Assembly (NCBI GenBank): GCA_001553355.1
Contig: KQ960844.1
Location: 47,749 to 111,748 of the forward strand
Source of the DNA: Veillonellaceae bacterium DNF00626
Lineage (GTDB): Bacteria; Bacillota; Negativicutes; Veillonellales; Dialisteraceae
Direction of reading: 5' to 3'
Length of the DNA stretch: 64,000 nt
Shown here piece by piece: positions 29,330-38,881 of the stretch. The position numbers were made by a program, and so were the translations under genes. The notes below the pieces were generated by a model. That model was not told where the DNA came from. It did no database searches and was given only the letters and a program-made list of their open reading frames with translations. How positions within the stretch are numbered: position 1 is the first letter of the stretch; every line of letters begins with the position of its first letter.

Positions 29330-30015
29330 TCCACCCCTATCTTTGCACCATTAGGTAATTTAATAGTAGATGTATCAAAGACATCATTTTGTGTCAGGTA
29401 TGCACCTTTTGCCTGATATTGTCTATCACTCTCGCCCTTCGTGTAAACTTCGTCTTTATCTGCCTTTTTATCAAGCTCATCACTCCATGCACTTTCAAGT
29501 TGCTGTAGATATTCCTCTTTTACATACTTCCCTTTTGGCTGGAACTTCCCATCCGTCTCCACTTTCGTGTAAACGTTTTTAGGAATTGTCTCTACCTTTT
29601 CATTTACTTCATCTTTAGTATAAACATCATCTTTATCTGCCTTTTTATCAAGCTCATCACTCCATGCACTTTCAAGTTGCTGTAGATACTCTTCTTTTAC
29701 ATACTTCCCTTTTGGCTGAAACTTATTGTCCGCCTCGACTTTTGTGTACGTATTAGCCTTGATATCCGCTATCTTCCCGTTAATTTGAGAAATACCGGTT
29801 TCTGCTATCTCCTTTAGCTTGTTTGCATTATCTTCTATATTTGCGTTTACCTTACTCACTAAATCATCAATAACACTTATGCCGTACACACTCATACTAT
29901 CCCCGATGATACTGATATCACCATCTTTTCTACTACTGGAATAGCTATCATAAAGGCTCTTATTTTTATAATGTCTAATAGTCAATTCCGGTATGTTTAA
30001 CAATTCCTCCGCCAT
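29326..30015 (-). CDS. Tail fibre protein with internal repeat (229 aa)
   Basis: Two near-identical blocks are seen (FQPKGKYVKEEYLQQLESAW...DELDKKADKD and again 59 residues later), plus a third degenerate YQAKGAYL start. KADK(D/E)-(D/E)VYTK is typical of phage fibre shaft repeats. The protein is hydrophilic and probably a trimeric fibre. It lies downstream of the larger fibre gene. Confidence 0.65.
   Translation of the reverse strand: MAEELLNIPELTIRHYKNKSLYDSYSSSRKDGDISIIGDSMSVYGISVIDDLVSKVNANIEDNANKLKEIAETGISQINGKIADIKANTYTKVEADNKFQPKGKYVKEEYLQQLESAWSDELDKKADKDDVYTKDEVNEKVETIPKNVYTKVETDGKFQPKGKYVKEEYLQQLESAWSDELDKKADKDEVYTKGESDRQYQAKGAYLTQNDVFDTSTIKLPNGAKIGVE
29453..29723. repeat. Direct repeat inside the fibre gene, unit about 94 bp, offset 177 bp
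   Basis: 29453-29546 and 29630-29723 are nearly identical, with three mismatches seen. The offset equals 59 codons, so the frame is kept. This is a recent in-frame duplication of a fibre shaft segment. Confidence 0.85.
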
Positions 30016-30079
30016 ACGCCTCTCCTTTCAACAAAAACACTCAATTAAGTACTGTAAATAATTTATCCCCTCATAATAA

Positions 30080-32380
30080 TTACGTATACCTATAAATAAC
30101 CGGCTGCATACGTCTTGCCTCTTGTTTTGTTTGATACGTTTCTTTTATATCAGCACGCATTCTCCCCAGACGTTCCCATACTTTGCGCAAAGTTTCGGTT
30201 GTTTCATTGGCAACAAGTGCCTCTGTTTCTTGCTTATTAAATACGTTCTTTAAATCCGCTTTGTTAGATAATTCCTTTTCTACTTCGTTCTTATCCGCCT
30301 TACCCATCAATGCATTCTCTACAGTGCCTTTATCTGCTTTGGTGGATATCTGATTAATGATAGTTCCTATTTTATCTTTATTGGTGGTAAGTACATTAGC
30401 TATTTCTCCTAAAGTGTCTAACGCCTCAGGTGCTGTACCGACCACATGTTTAATCCTACCGTCTACGTATTCTGTACTTGCAAGCCCTATAAGCGACGAC
30501 TTATCCGCCTTATTTGTCTTTAAATCATAACAACTGTGCAACGCCCCGGCTATTCGATTATTCATACTCTCATGAACCTTGTCTATTTCCGGCTTTGTAT
30601 AATAACTCTCCTTAATATCCTTCCACTCATTCCATAACTTCTCTGTATCCGCTTTATACTGCTCAATAGTCGTCTGTCCGTTTCGTGCAGCAATAGCAAA
30701 TGATTCCGCCTCATCACGAAAATGCTGTGATTCCTGTTTACTCTTATCTGCCAACCCTTGATTGATAGACACGCTTTCTGCCAATTGTTTTACAGTCTCT
30801 TCTGACTGCTTTACTATTTCTGCTTTTTCTTTTACGAAATTCGCCTGATTCTCAGAGATATCTCTCGCGCTCTCTGATTTTTCTTTTGCATCCACTGCTA
30901 CATTCTTAGCATTCTCTGCATTTGTTTTTAATTCATCTACTGCATTTCTGCATAACTCTACATGGTTTTCCGTTTCCTTTGCTCTTTGATAAATATCGGA
31001 AATTTCAGCCCCTTTATTTTCTATATCCGTCTTTGTGCTTTTGGCTTTTTCATATGTTGCATCAGCTAATGTTTGTGCCGCCTTTGCCTTATCTTCACTA
31101 ATAAGCCACTGCTTAGCACTCTCTTCCGCTTTTACTTCACTGTCTTTTGCCTTTGCTGCTTCCGCCTTAGCGACCTCTTCGCTTTCCTTTGCCATACCCT
31201 GAAGACGTCTTGCCTCATCCCTTGCAGCAGTAATGATATCCCTATTTGATACGATATCCCGTTCTAATTCCTCTGCCTTTGCTTTTGTACGCACGGCAAC
31301 TTCTTCCGATTCTCTCGCCCGTCTTTGAATATCGTTGATTTCATCCTTCTGCTTACCGATACGCACTTCAGCCTGTGAGACATCATTCAATACATTTTGT
31401 ATGCTTGCTTTAAGATCACCGGAATTTCTTTCGCTGTTTCTCGCAAGTCTGGCACTCTCTCGTGCTTCTTGTGCAAAATCTTTTGTATCTTGATTTAATG
31501 CACGGCTTTCCTTTACGTGATTTTCCGTCTCCCTTTGAGCATTTTGTGCCGCATTTAAAAGTCTATCTGTCGCTTTACGCTTATCATCAAATATTCGTGC
31601 ATCGTCTTCTAATTTCTTCTGCCTGTCTGCCATTTTGCGAACCCCGGCATTGACATCGTCTTGTCGTCTTTTCACATCATCAGCAGTATTATTTATTTCT
31701 TTAGCTTTCCCTGTGATAAATGCTTCCTTCTCACTCACGACTTCTTTTGACTTCTCTGCGTCAGCCCTTGCCTGCTCCGCCTTTTCTCTTTCCGCTATAA
31801 CTTCATCTTTCACCTTTAATGACGCCTTAGCATGCTCATCGGCTGTGGCTTCTGCTTCCTTTGCCTTATCCCTTGCAGTCATAGCTTCATCTCTGGCGCG
31901 TCTTGTCTCTTGTGTAACGAAATCCCCCTGAATGATATTCCGGAAATGTAAAGGCTTCTCTCCTATTTCTACATCACCATCTACCGCGAACAACTGTCCG
32001 GCATAAGTACCTTTAGCAACTCCGGTAAAATACCCTCTGGCAAAATCTCCGTTATCGTTTGCATCTTCTGCTCGTATCCATGCTCCCTTAGATACCACAT
32101 ATACGCCGTTCTCCTTAGCATTTATCTGCTTCCAAACAAGAACCCTATCACCATCTTCCACTTGGATCCCGTCGATAGTCTTTTCACCTGCTAAAGGAAT
32201 ATTCTCTGTCGTGGCAACCATCACGCCTGCTTTGATAAACTCCGATGTCCCGGCAATGATATTATTTAGAATTTGATACATATAATTTCGTTCTTTGATT
32301 AATTGCTTTACTGCAAACGCCGTCGTATCCCCGGCTTCCCCCGGTGCGTAGTTAATCGGATATTTATAATGAAAACTCAT
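30080..32380 (-). CDS. Long tail fibre/spike protein with coiled-coil shaft (766 aa)
   Basis: The N-terminal attachment part (to about 165) contains AGDTTAFAVKQLIKERNYMYQ and a globular domain ending GEKPLHFRN. A very long Glu/Lys/Ala heptad-rich coiled coil follows (about 170-590). The C-terminal part has VGTAPEALDTLGEIANVLTTN, a widespread phage fibre motif, and KADK repeats. It starts by overlapping the end of the 65-aa gene. It probably forms the receptor-binding fibre stem. Confidence 0.78.
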   Translation of the reverse strand: MSFHYKYPINYAPGEAGDTTAFAVKQLIKERNYMYQILNNIIAGTSEFIKAGVMVATTENIPLAGEKTIDGIQVEDGDRVLVWKQINAKENGVYVVSKGAWIRAEDANDNGDFARGYFTGVAKGTYAGQLFAVDGDVEIGEKPLHFRNIIQGDFVTQETRRARDEAMTARDKAKEAEATADEHAKASLKVKDEVIAEREKAEQARADAEKSKEVVSEKEAFITGKAKEINNTADDVKRRQDDVNAGVRKMADRQKKLEDDARIFDDKRKATDRLLNAAQNAQRETENHVKESRALNQDTKDFAQEARESARLARNSERNSGDLKASIQNVLNDVSQAEVRIGKQKDEINDIQRRARESEEVAVRTKAKAEELERDIVSNRDIITAARDEARRLQGMAKESEEVAKAEAAKAKDSEVKAEESAKQWLISEDKAKAAQTLADATYEKAKSTKTDIENKGAEISDIYQRAKETENHVELCRNAVDELKTNAENAKNVAVDAKEKSESARDISENQANFVKEKAEIVKQSEETVKQLAESVSINQGLADKSKQESQHFRDEAESFAIAARNGQTTIEQYKADTEKLWNEWKDIKESYYTKPEIDKVHESMNNRIAGALHSCYDLKTNKADKSSLIGLASTEYVDGRIKHVVGTAPEALDTLGEIANVLTTNKDKIGTIINQISTKADKGTVENALMGKADKNEVEKELSNKADLKNVFNKQETEALVANETTETLRKVWERLGRMRADIKETYQTKQEARRMQPVIYRYT

Positions 32381-32577
32381 TAATCATACCTCCATATTTC
32401 AAAAATGCGCGGTCCTTCGCCATTCTTCCCTGTGTGTTTATGACCATCACGAAAATGCATTAACCGACTGATGACTTCATAAATATTTGTTACTTCATCA
32501 TCTAATTTCTTTACAGCTACTTTCGTGGTATCTCCGGTCTTATCCTTAGCCCAATTGATTTGATATAACCGTCTCAT
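32380..32577 (-). CDS. Small tail protein sharing the fibre N-terminal motif (65 aa)
   Basis: DKTGDTTKVAVKKLDDEVTNIYEVI aligns with the N-terminus of the long fibre (AGDTTAFAVKQLIKERNYMYQ). It is overlapped by 1 nt at both ends by neighbouring genes. Probably a fibre-anchoring adaptor; inferred from this shared motif and from position. Confidence 0.55.
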   Translation of the reverse strand: MRRLYQINWAKDKTGDTTKVAVKKLDDEVTNIYEVISRLMHFRDGHKHTGKNGEGPRIFEIWRYD

Positions 32578-33989
32578 TATCCCACTCCTGCTACCAATAA
32601 ACCTAAGCGCCTGACAGACAATGCCCCCTTAGCAATAGTAATGACCGGCGCTACCTTAGCTAACTTATAATTGCATCGCTTCTTTAACTCTATATACTCA
32701 TCACCGGCTATAGAATCATCATCAAGCGCGACAATGTCATCATCAAGCGCGACAATGTCGTCATTAGCGCTTTTAGATAAAGGTATGGATAAATTTCCAA
32801 TCGTCAATGTTGCGTCTCCCACCTCTCGTGAATATAAATCCATCATAATACGCTTTAAAACGACACGATCCATTCCCTTTATCTCTTTTAACTTCACGAT
32901 GCTTTTTACATCTTCGCCATCATCAGTGCTTATATCATCACGCACTTCATAAATCTTATGTCCTCTACTCACATAAACGGTACCGTTATACTCTTGTGCA
33001 TGAGACACATATCCTTTCATACGTCTGGTAGTAAAAGCGCCTGTGGCTGTACTAAATATATAAATAACTCCGGATTCTTGCGGCTGTATCCAAATTTGCC
33101 ACTTAGTAGGCAAACTCCATATGCTGCATGTTTCCGGCTGAATATTCAAAGTCAAAAAGTTGTTAATCAATTTCCCTACATTAACAGTCTCCATATCACC
33201 ATACATTTGAGTAGACTGTATCGCTTGAAACCCCATATCGCCTAAGAAAAATAAGCTGTTCCGTGCTGATACGATACTATAAAAATTCGTAGCATATGCG
33301 TCCTTTGCCAACGGCAACTGCTGCCAATTTGGATAAGTACCTGTCAATCGAAACGCCTTATTCATAGATGTAAACACAATTAAATCTTGGAATAGTCGAC
33401 CAACGGCAACAATTGTCCCTGCGTCATTATCGCCGATATCAATCCACTTCGCGGCGTTTTCTTTTTCGTCATCTTCTTTCCAATCCGATGCATCCAGCAC
33501 GCCACTAAATGACATACGTCTACTTTCGGAATGAACAGCGACTAATCTGTTTTCCTGTGCAAAGATATATTCTGCTCTTGGCGAATGTTCAATAGTTGAT
33601 AATTCCCCATTTTTATACTTCTGTATTTCTTCTCCACTTGCTATATATACGGCATCACCAAAAGACGTGATAACCGGTCTTGACTTCCCTGTGGTGTTCC
33701 CTAAAAGCGTGTGCTTATGGAAATTTGTTTTATAAATATTTCCCCCTGAAATGAAAATCATTTCACGAAATCCAATCGGATAAAAAGTATTAATATCCCC
33801 TGTTGTCTCAATAATCGGTACAAGCCCCGCCACTTTACTAAGTGATCCGTCTAATGCTCCGTACTCTACGTTTTCTGCCAATGAAAATTGATTCATCGCA
33901 ATGGCATCGGGACTAACAGTGAAATTAAGCCCACCGGAAAAGTCATTATAGTCCACTACCGACTGTTCATGTTTTGCCGAAATCTTCAC
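32577..33989 (-). CDS. Tail tube/stabilisation protein, P22 gp10-like (470 aa)
   Basis: The N-terminus FSGGLNFTVSPDAIAMNQFSLAENVEYG...SLSKVAGL is typical of short-tailed-phage hub or stabilisation proteins, followed by beta-propeller-like repeats. It carries a 7-residue tandem duplication (DDDIVAL twice). It overlaps the adaptor gene by 4 nt. It would complete the short tail beneath the portal. Confidence 0.6.
   Translation of the reverse strand: MKISAKHEQSVVDYNDFSGGLNFTVSPDAIAMNQFSLAENVEYGALDGSLSKVAGLVPIIETTGDINTFYPIGFREMIFISGGNIYKTNFHKHTLLGNTTGKSRPVITSFGDAVYIASGEEIQKYKNGELSTIEHSPRAEYIFAQENRLVAVHSESRRMSFSGVLDASDWKEDDEKENAAKWIDIGDNDAGTIVAVGRLFQDLIVFTSMNKAFRLTGTYPNWQQLPLAKDAYATNFYSIVSARNSLFFLGDMGFQAIQSTQMYGDMETVNVGKLINNFLTLNIQPETCSIWSLPTKWQIWIQPQESGVIYIFSTATGAFTTRRMKGYVSHAQEYNGTVYVSRGHKIYEVRDDISTDDGEDVKSIVKLKEIKGMDRVVLKRIMMDLYSREVGDATLTIGNLSIPLSKSANDDIVALDDDIVALDDDSIAGDEYIELKKRCNYKLAKVAPVITIAKGALSVRRLGLLVAGVG
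32716..32757. repeat. Two tandem 21-bp units in the stabilisation gene
   Basis: The same 21-bp unit occurs at 32716-32736 and 32737-32757, encoding DDDIVAL twice in frame. Confidence 0.9.
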
Positions 33990-34567
33990 TGCCAGTACCC
34001 CTCCATTATCATCTTCTTATTATCCATCGAAGCAATCATCGTAATAATTTGCTGCGTGAGCGTTGACAAAAGTTCTTCCTCTTGCCCCATCATAAACTCG
34101 TTACGATACTGCGCACGAATTGTTGCGTACTCGATAATCACGTAATCAAAATCATGCACCCAATCCAACTTGCCATCTAATGTATATACAGACTGTACCG
34201 GTGCGTAAATAACCATCCACTGTGTCGTCTTAAGTGGCTCAGGATAAAGAAATATATCCTGCCCAAGTCGATAATATTCCACCGGTGACGCTTCTTTTAT
34301 ATCCCTCGGTAGTGTCGCTCTATATATCATCGCTGTACCGTCAGCATAGACTGCATGTACTTTCATAGGAATTTCAGACAATTTGATTTGCCCTTCACCT
34401 GACTCGCGCTTGTATAAAAGATTTGGCTTATACTGCATTACCGTTTTCCGCAAGTAAGCGTTCGCTTCATTTATCCACTGTAGTAATTCTTCATCTGAGT
34501 ATCCCACTTTATCAGTATCGGAAATATTTGTCCTAATTTGCTTTATGATATCTTCAATCGCTGTCAT
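33986..34567 (-). CDS. Head-tail adaptor, P22 gp4-like (193 aa)
   Basis: The N-terminus MTAIEDIIKQIRTNISDTDKVGYSDEELLQWINEANAYLRK matches the helical start of short-tailed-phage adaptor/head-completion proteins, followed by a beta domain with YPEPLKTTQWMVIYAP. It binds under the portal ring. It lies after the coat gene and overlaps the stabilisation protein by 4 nt. Confidence 0.65.
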   Translation of the reverse strand: MTAIEDIIKQIRTNISDTDKVGYSDEELLQWINEANAYLRKTVMQYKPNLLYKRESGEGQIKLSEIPMKVHAVYADGTAMIYRATLPRDIKEASPVEYYRLGQDIFLYPEPLKTTQWMVIYAPVQSVYTLDGKLDWVHDFDYVIIEYATIRAQYRNEFMMGQEEELLSTLTQQIITMIASMDNKKMIMEGYWQ

Positions 34568-34592
34568 AGTACCCTCTCAATAAAAGAAAAGC

Positions 34593-34631
34593 GGGAGAAC
34601 TTGCCCTGCTCCTTCTTCATCAAGTTCTCCC
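34593..34631 (-). terminator. Intra-operon terminator after the coat gene
   Basis: On the minus strand GGGAGAACTTG and CAAGTTCTCCC surround a 17-nt loop, followed by a T-rich run. It would give more coat than tail protein. Confidence 0.8.
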
Positions 34632-34645
34632 TTCCTTTCGCAATA

Positions 34646-35638
34646 TTAGTCAGCTTTGCAAGCGGTCATCACTTGAACGGTACTGAAATCTTCTCCGTCA
34701 AATTTAGATTTTGCAATGCCGAAAATAGTAGATACCGATACGCCGTATTTACGTCCGTAATCGAATACCTTTTCATTCCATTCTGCTTCCTGTGCGATAG
34801 CAAAAGCACCTGCTTGTGCGCCCATCAAAAGCGCATGCCCTACTGCTGCAGAACCGGATCCGGTTTCGGTAATCTTTACATTTTCATGTTCGTGAATGAT
34901 GACATTGTCATACATACCGAGTGCGCCGGTAAAAATAGGATTGTCATTACCACGAATGTTTGCATATTTCTGTGCGTCAATCCATTTAGCGTCGTTCTTT
35001 AAGTCGCGCGCTTGATAAGGATTTACCACAAGTACATAGTGTTTTGTACCGTTTACGACAACCGGACGTACATGTGCAAGCCGTGCTTTACGTTTAGCTA
35101 CACCAATAAGGTCAGCTGTGAATACATCTGCTGTCGTGATAGAGCCTTCAGATGTTTTACCACCGGCAAAAATCTTACGACCGTCTGTCGGATTTGCTGT
35201 CAGTGCGTCAAAAACCATCTGGTCAATGGTATATGTGAGCCATGTAGCAAGCCCTTGTTTTGCGTGTTTACGCAAGTCGATAGCGGTTTTCTGTTCTTCC
35301 AGTTTTCCTTTAAGCTTTACGGCATGAGCTTTTTCATGTACCTGTACTGCAAAATCGTAGAATTGCAATGCTTCTTCTTGCCCTTCCAGTTGAGCATCGT
35401 CTGTAACACCTGTTCCGGTCAATGCTTTCAAAAGCGGAATAACAATGGTATCGCCGGCTTCTTTTTTCAAGTTTGTCATTTTATCAATGATATAGCCGTT
35501 GCCTGTGCCTGTGAACTTTTCAAAATAAGAATCTTTGAGTGCTTGCGCCCATACGTCTTTACCCCATGCTTTTTCTACAAGTGCTGCCGGGATAGTGGTT
35601 TCTGCGAATAACTGTAAATCAAAAAAATGGTTTGTCAT
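34646..35638 (-). CDS. Major capsid protein, N4 gp56-like (330 aa)
   Basis: The body reads AALVEKAWGKDVWAQALKDSYF, GDTIVIPLLKALTGTG, HVRPVVVNGTKHYVLVVNPYQ, NPIFTGALGMYDNVIIHEHENV, typical of the N4-gp56/DUF4043 coat family (HK97 fold). The N-terminus is MTNHFFDLQLFAETT: DLQLFA followed by Glu is a Prp-type cleavage signature, and a Prp-like protease gene lies in the same operon. The mature coat would start near residue 13 (inference). Confidence 0.85.
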   Translation of the reverse strand: MTNHFFDLQLFAETTIPAALVEKAWGKDVWAQALKDSYFEKFTGTGNGYIIDKMTNLKKEAGDTIVIPLLKALTGTGVTDDAQLEGQEEALQFYDFAVQVHEKAHAVKLKGKLEEQKTAIDLRKHAKQGLATWLTYTIDQMVFDALTANPTDGRKIFAGGKTSEGSITTADVFTADLIGVAKRKARLAHVRPVVVNGTKHYVLVVNPYQARDLKNDAKWIDAQKYANIRGNDNPIFTGALGMYDNVIIHEHENVKITETGSGSAAVGHALLMGAQAGAFAIAQEAEWNEKVFDYGRKYGVSVSTIFGIAKSKFDGEDFSTVQVMTACKAD

Positions 35639-35662
35639 GCTTCATCTCTCCTGTCTGAATAA

Positions 35663-36799
35663 TTAACTCAGACGACCTGCCAAGATTTGTTTTTTAAGGT
35701 CATCAGGGACTTTACCCCAATCACCATTCACCATACGCTCAATCTCTTGGATAGTCATACCACCGGTAGACGGTGTCCCCCTGACTTTATCCACCCGTGG
35801 TGCTGTGGTCATCTGTTTTACTTTGTTATTAGTTGCTTGCTGTTGCGGCGCTTGTCCGCTTCCGCTTCCGCTCAAATATGCCTGCTTAGCGGTGTTGTAG
35901 TAGTCTTTTACAAGCTGTACTTGCTCAAGCGTTCCTACCCCGCTGTTGACGCAATTAAAAGCATTTTGTATCACGGCTTGTGCATATACCGGCATCGAAG
36001 TGAAGTGCGTTGTAGTAGCGTACTGCCAAATATCATTGAAGTCGCTTCTCTTCTGCTCTTCCGCCGCCATACTTTCATAGTCGCTATAAGCTTTCTGCAT
36101 AATGAGCTGTTCTTGCTGCTTTTGTGCAGCTAAATCTTTTGCACGCTCTCTTGCTTGCTGACAAATAGAATCAAAGCTAAAACGGATAGCTCTATCAACC
36201 TTAGCCTTTTCTCCGTCATCTTGATACTCCAAGTCGCTATAATCTTCTTCAGAAAGATTGAGCTGTGCTAATACTTGCTTCTTCGCTACTTCATAAGCCT
36301 TGTTTAGCAAATCCATCGGAATCTCTTGCTGCTGCTGCTCTTGCTGCTGCGCTTGTGCTTGCTGTTGCGTCTGCTGTGCTTGTCCCGATGCCTGCTGTTG
36401 TCTTTGCAATTCTTCCAGTTGTCTGCGAAGAGTTTGTGCTTCCTGCTCAGCGCTTCTGTACTTGTCATTTACATCCTTAAAGCGTTCATACGGTACTTTT
36501 CCCGCTTTTTTATCGCCGTCGGTATCGGCGTGACCGTCTTGTGCTTCTTGCGACTCTTGTACTTCTTGAGGCGCTTCTTGCTGTGCCTGTGTATCTTCTT
36601 GTGTAGCTTCTTCCTGAGTAGTGCTGCCTTCTGCTTCTTCTGCATGGTCATCAGATGACTCTTCCTTCGGTAGCTCAGCCATCACTTCTCTTGCTACGCT
36701 TTCTGATACGCCCTCAAGCTCTGCCGGAATGTCCGGCTGTGCTTCTTCTTTCACTTCTTCTGCAAATAACTGTAAATTAAACATAAACAACTTTTCCAT
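35663..36799 (-). CDS. Scaffold protein (378 aa)
   Basis: Strongly acidic, Glu/Gln-rich and helical, with long Gln-rich stretches (about 120-155) and a C-terminal globular tail ending VPDDLKKQILAGRLS. It lies directly before the coat gene, the normal place of a scaffold. The N-terminus MEKLFMFNLQLFAEEVKEE carries the same NLQLFA motif as the coat. AAGGAGG precedes ATG 36799. Expected to guide shell assembly and then be removed. Confidence 0.72.
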   Translation of the reverse strand: MEKLFMFNLQLFAEEVKEEAQPDIPAELEGVSESVAREVMAELPKEESSDDHAEEAEGSTTQEEATQEDTQAQQEAPQEVQESQEAQDGHADTDGDKKAGKVPYERFKDVNDKYRSAEQEAQTLRRQLEELQRQQQASGQAQQTQQQAQAQQQEQQQQEIPMDLLNKAYEVAKKQVLAQLNLSEEDYSDLEYQDDGEKAKVDRAIRFSFDSICQQARERAKDLAAQKQQEQLIMQKAYSDYESMAAEEQKRSDFNDIWQYATTTHFTSMPVYAQAVIQNAFNCVNSGVGTLEQVQLVKDYYNTAKQAYLSGSGSGQAPQQQATNNKVKQMTTAPRVDKVRGTPSTGGMTIQEIERMVNGDWGKVPDDLKKQILAGRLS

Positions 36800-36913
36800 G
36801 TCTTTATCCTCCTTTTACGTCATAAGACTTTGACGAAATATCGCGCTTTTTACGTCCCGGCGGACGATAATAAAAAATACTTTATATCAAGGGATTTCCC
36901 CTGTGATAACTAT

Positions 36914-38881
36914 TTAATACCCCGGCGGTGTACTTCCTGCCATGAGTGCTTGTGCTGCCGCCTGTGTCATAGGCTCAGGCTGTGGCGACTGCGGCGGCGG
37001 TACTTGTCCTTGCGGTATCTGCAAGCCGAACTGCCCTGCGTATTGCTGTAAAATACCTTGTGCAATTTCAGGCGGTACTAAATTATCTCGTGCTGCCTGC
37101 TGTAGCTTAATAACATCGTCCAAGTTGATACTCATTGAACGGCGAACATTAGGCTCTTTCGGCGCATTAGCTTGCTGCTGTTGCGATTGCAAGCGCTGAA
37201 TAATCTCTTGCTTGTCCGGTATATCTGAAAGCTCGATAAGCTTATCGAAAATGATATTTGCCGGAAGCCCTAACTTGCTGACCGCATCTACCAATGCCCA
37301 AAACTGCCCTTGCCGTTGAGATACGCTGTACGGTGTATCAGAAATAATAACGTCGTAATTTCCTTGTGATAGGTCATTAAGAACGGTAGTAATGAGCTGC
37401 CCCGTCTGTGGATCTTGCATCTGCACCTGTTGATTGACCGTGACAAATTGCTCTTGCCCTGTCTTTCCTACTATCCTAAAGACTTTTTCTTCAGTGTAGT
37501 ATTGCGGTATCAAGCCTTTATGCCCTTTATACCCCCAAAGCTGCTGCACGATAGCGCGCTTAGATTTCCGTAAATTATCAAAGAACGGCGCAATATTTGT
37601 CACCGCTTGCCGTTGATTTAGCTCAATAGCACGCCCTGACTGCTGCGGTGACGATATACCAAGCATACTTTCATTGATACCTGTAATTTTCGGTATATCT
37701 GCTTCACTCTCTTGTGCTGACTGTATCAAGCCAACAGGCGGCGCCGACGGCTGAATCTCCCTGATACGACCACCTGCCAAAGTGCCGTCATTAACTTCGA
37801 TGATAGCGCCCGGCTTACTTCCATACTTCCTATATCTTTCTTGCTGCTCCTCAGTCATCGCGGTAGTCTCAGTGATAAGCCCGGAGTTACCCTGCGTATT
37901 TAGAATATGCAGTATCTGACTTCTCTTCTTATTTATCTCGCGCTGTGGATCCTTTACATCACGCACTACGCCACATGGCACATCTCCTTCTCCATAGTGG
38001 TATAGAGTAAAAGGTACAAAAGGGAAAAAGCCGTGCTGATATGGTGAGTCCATCTCTTCAAGCTTGATGTCGCCCATGATGACGGCTAAGCGTACTTTAT
38101 CTACCGGCACTTGAAAAGGCGATGCAATGACCGTCGGTATAGGCGGCGGCACATCAGATATTGTTCCGTCAGCCATCATATAACGTGTCTCCATTTCCCG
38201 CTCTTTATACCAACATTCGATAAGTCGTACCTTTTTCAAATCACGGTTATACCAAAGTGGCTCAGTGCCTACCATATCGGCTTCCTTTTCGTCCATGTCG
38301 TATCTTCTGAACTCCGATAGTATATCATCTGCATGCTCAGGATAGATATCGCACAGCTCATCTTTATCTACCCACTTTGCACGGCAGAGAAATTTCCCGT
38401 CACTATAATCAGGCTTGCGCGCTTCCGGATCCGTATAGATGTCAAAAGGTGATATCCTTTCGATGTCTATCTCACCTTCCATAGCTGTGTAATCCCAGTC
38501 ATAAAAGACGTGAAACCACCCTATGCCCCCGATAATACCGTCCATGAACACCGCACTCTCGACATCGTTATAGTCACAGTTATCCATGATGTACTTCGTC
38601 ACACCTTTTCTAAGCTCGCAACTCTCAAAGTCATCAGATGTACGTGGCTCAAAGTTTACTTCATACCGATTAACACGCTGATAACCGCTTAAAATATTTA
38701 GATGTGGTCGAATCTTATTGATAGTAAGTGCAGGTCTCCCTTTTTCTGTGAGTGCTGCCTTATCATCTTCGCTCCACTGCTTTCCACGGACAAAGTCATA
38801 CTCTTCTCGTGCCAGCTTTCGCCACTCGCTTCCGTGGTCAACCGCTTGCTTAAACCAATCTCTTACCTTACTAATCTCCAT
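36914..38881 (-). CDS. Portal protein, P22-like (655 aa)
   Basis: N-terminal EYDFVRGKQWSEDDKAALTEKGRPALTINKIRPHLNILSGYQRVNR and the later GVVRDVKDPQREINKKRSQILHILN are typical of portals of short-tailed phages. It forms the dodecameric DNA gate. The start at ATG 38881 is preferred (GAGGT 8 nt upstream); it overlaps the end of the Prp-like gene. The C-terminal part is Gln/Pro rich. Confidence 0.85.
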   Translation of the reverse strand: MEISKVRDWFKQAVDHGSEWRKLAREEYDFVRGKQWSEDDKAALTEKGRPALTINKIRPHLNILSGYQRVNRYEVNFEPRTSDDFESCELRKGVTKYIMDNCDYNDVESAVFMDGIIGGIGWFHVFYDWDYTAMEGEIDIERISPFDIYTDPEARKPDYSDGKFLCRAKWVDKDELCDIYPEHADDILSEFRRYDMDEKEADMVGTEPLWYNRDLKKVRLIECWYKEREMETRYMMADGTISDVPPPIPTVIASPFQVPVDKVRLAVIMGDIKLEEMDSPYQHGFFPFVPFTLYHYGEGDVPCGVVRDVKDPQREINKKRSQILHILNTQGNSGLITETTAMTEEQQERYRKYGSKPGAIIEVNDGTLAGGRIREIQPSAPPVGLIQSAQESEADIPKITGINESMLGISSPQQSGRAIELNQRQAVTNIAPFFDNLRKSKRAIVQQLWGYKGHKGLIPQYYTEEKVFRIVGKTGQEQFVTVNQQVQMQDPQTGQLITTVLNDLSQGNYDVIISDTPYSVSQRQGQFWALVDAVSKLGLPANIIFDKLIELSDIPDKQEIIQRLQSQQQQANAPKEPNVRRSMSINLDDVIKLQQAARDNLVPPEIAQGILQQYAGQFGLQIPQGQVPPPQSPQPEPMTQAAAQALMAGSTPPGY

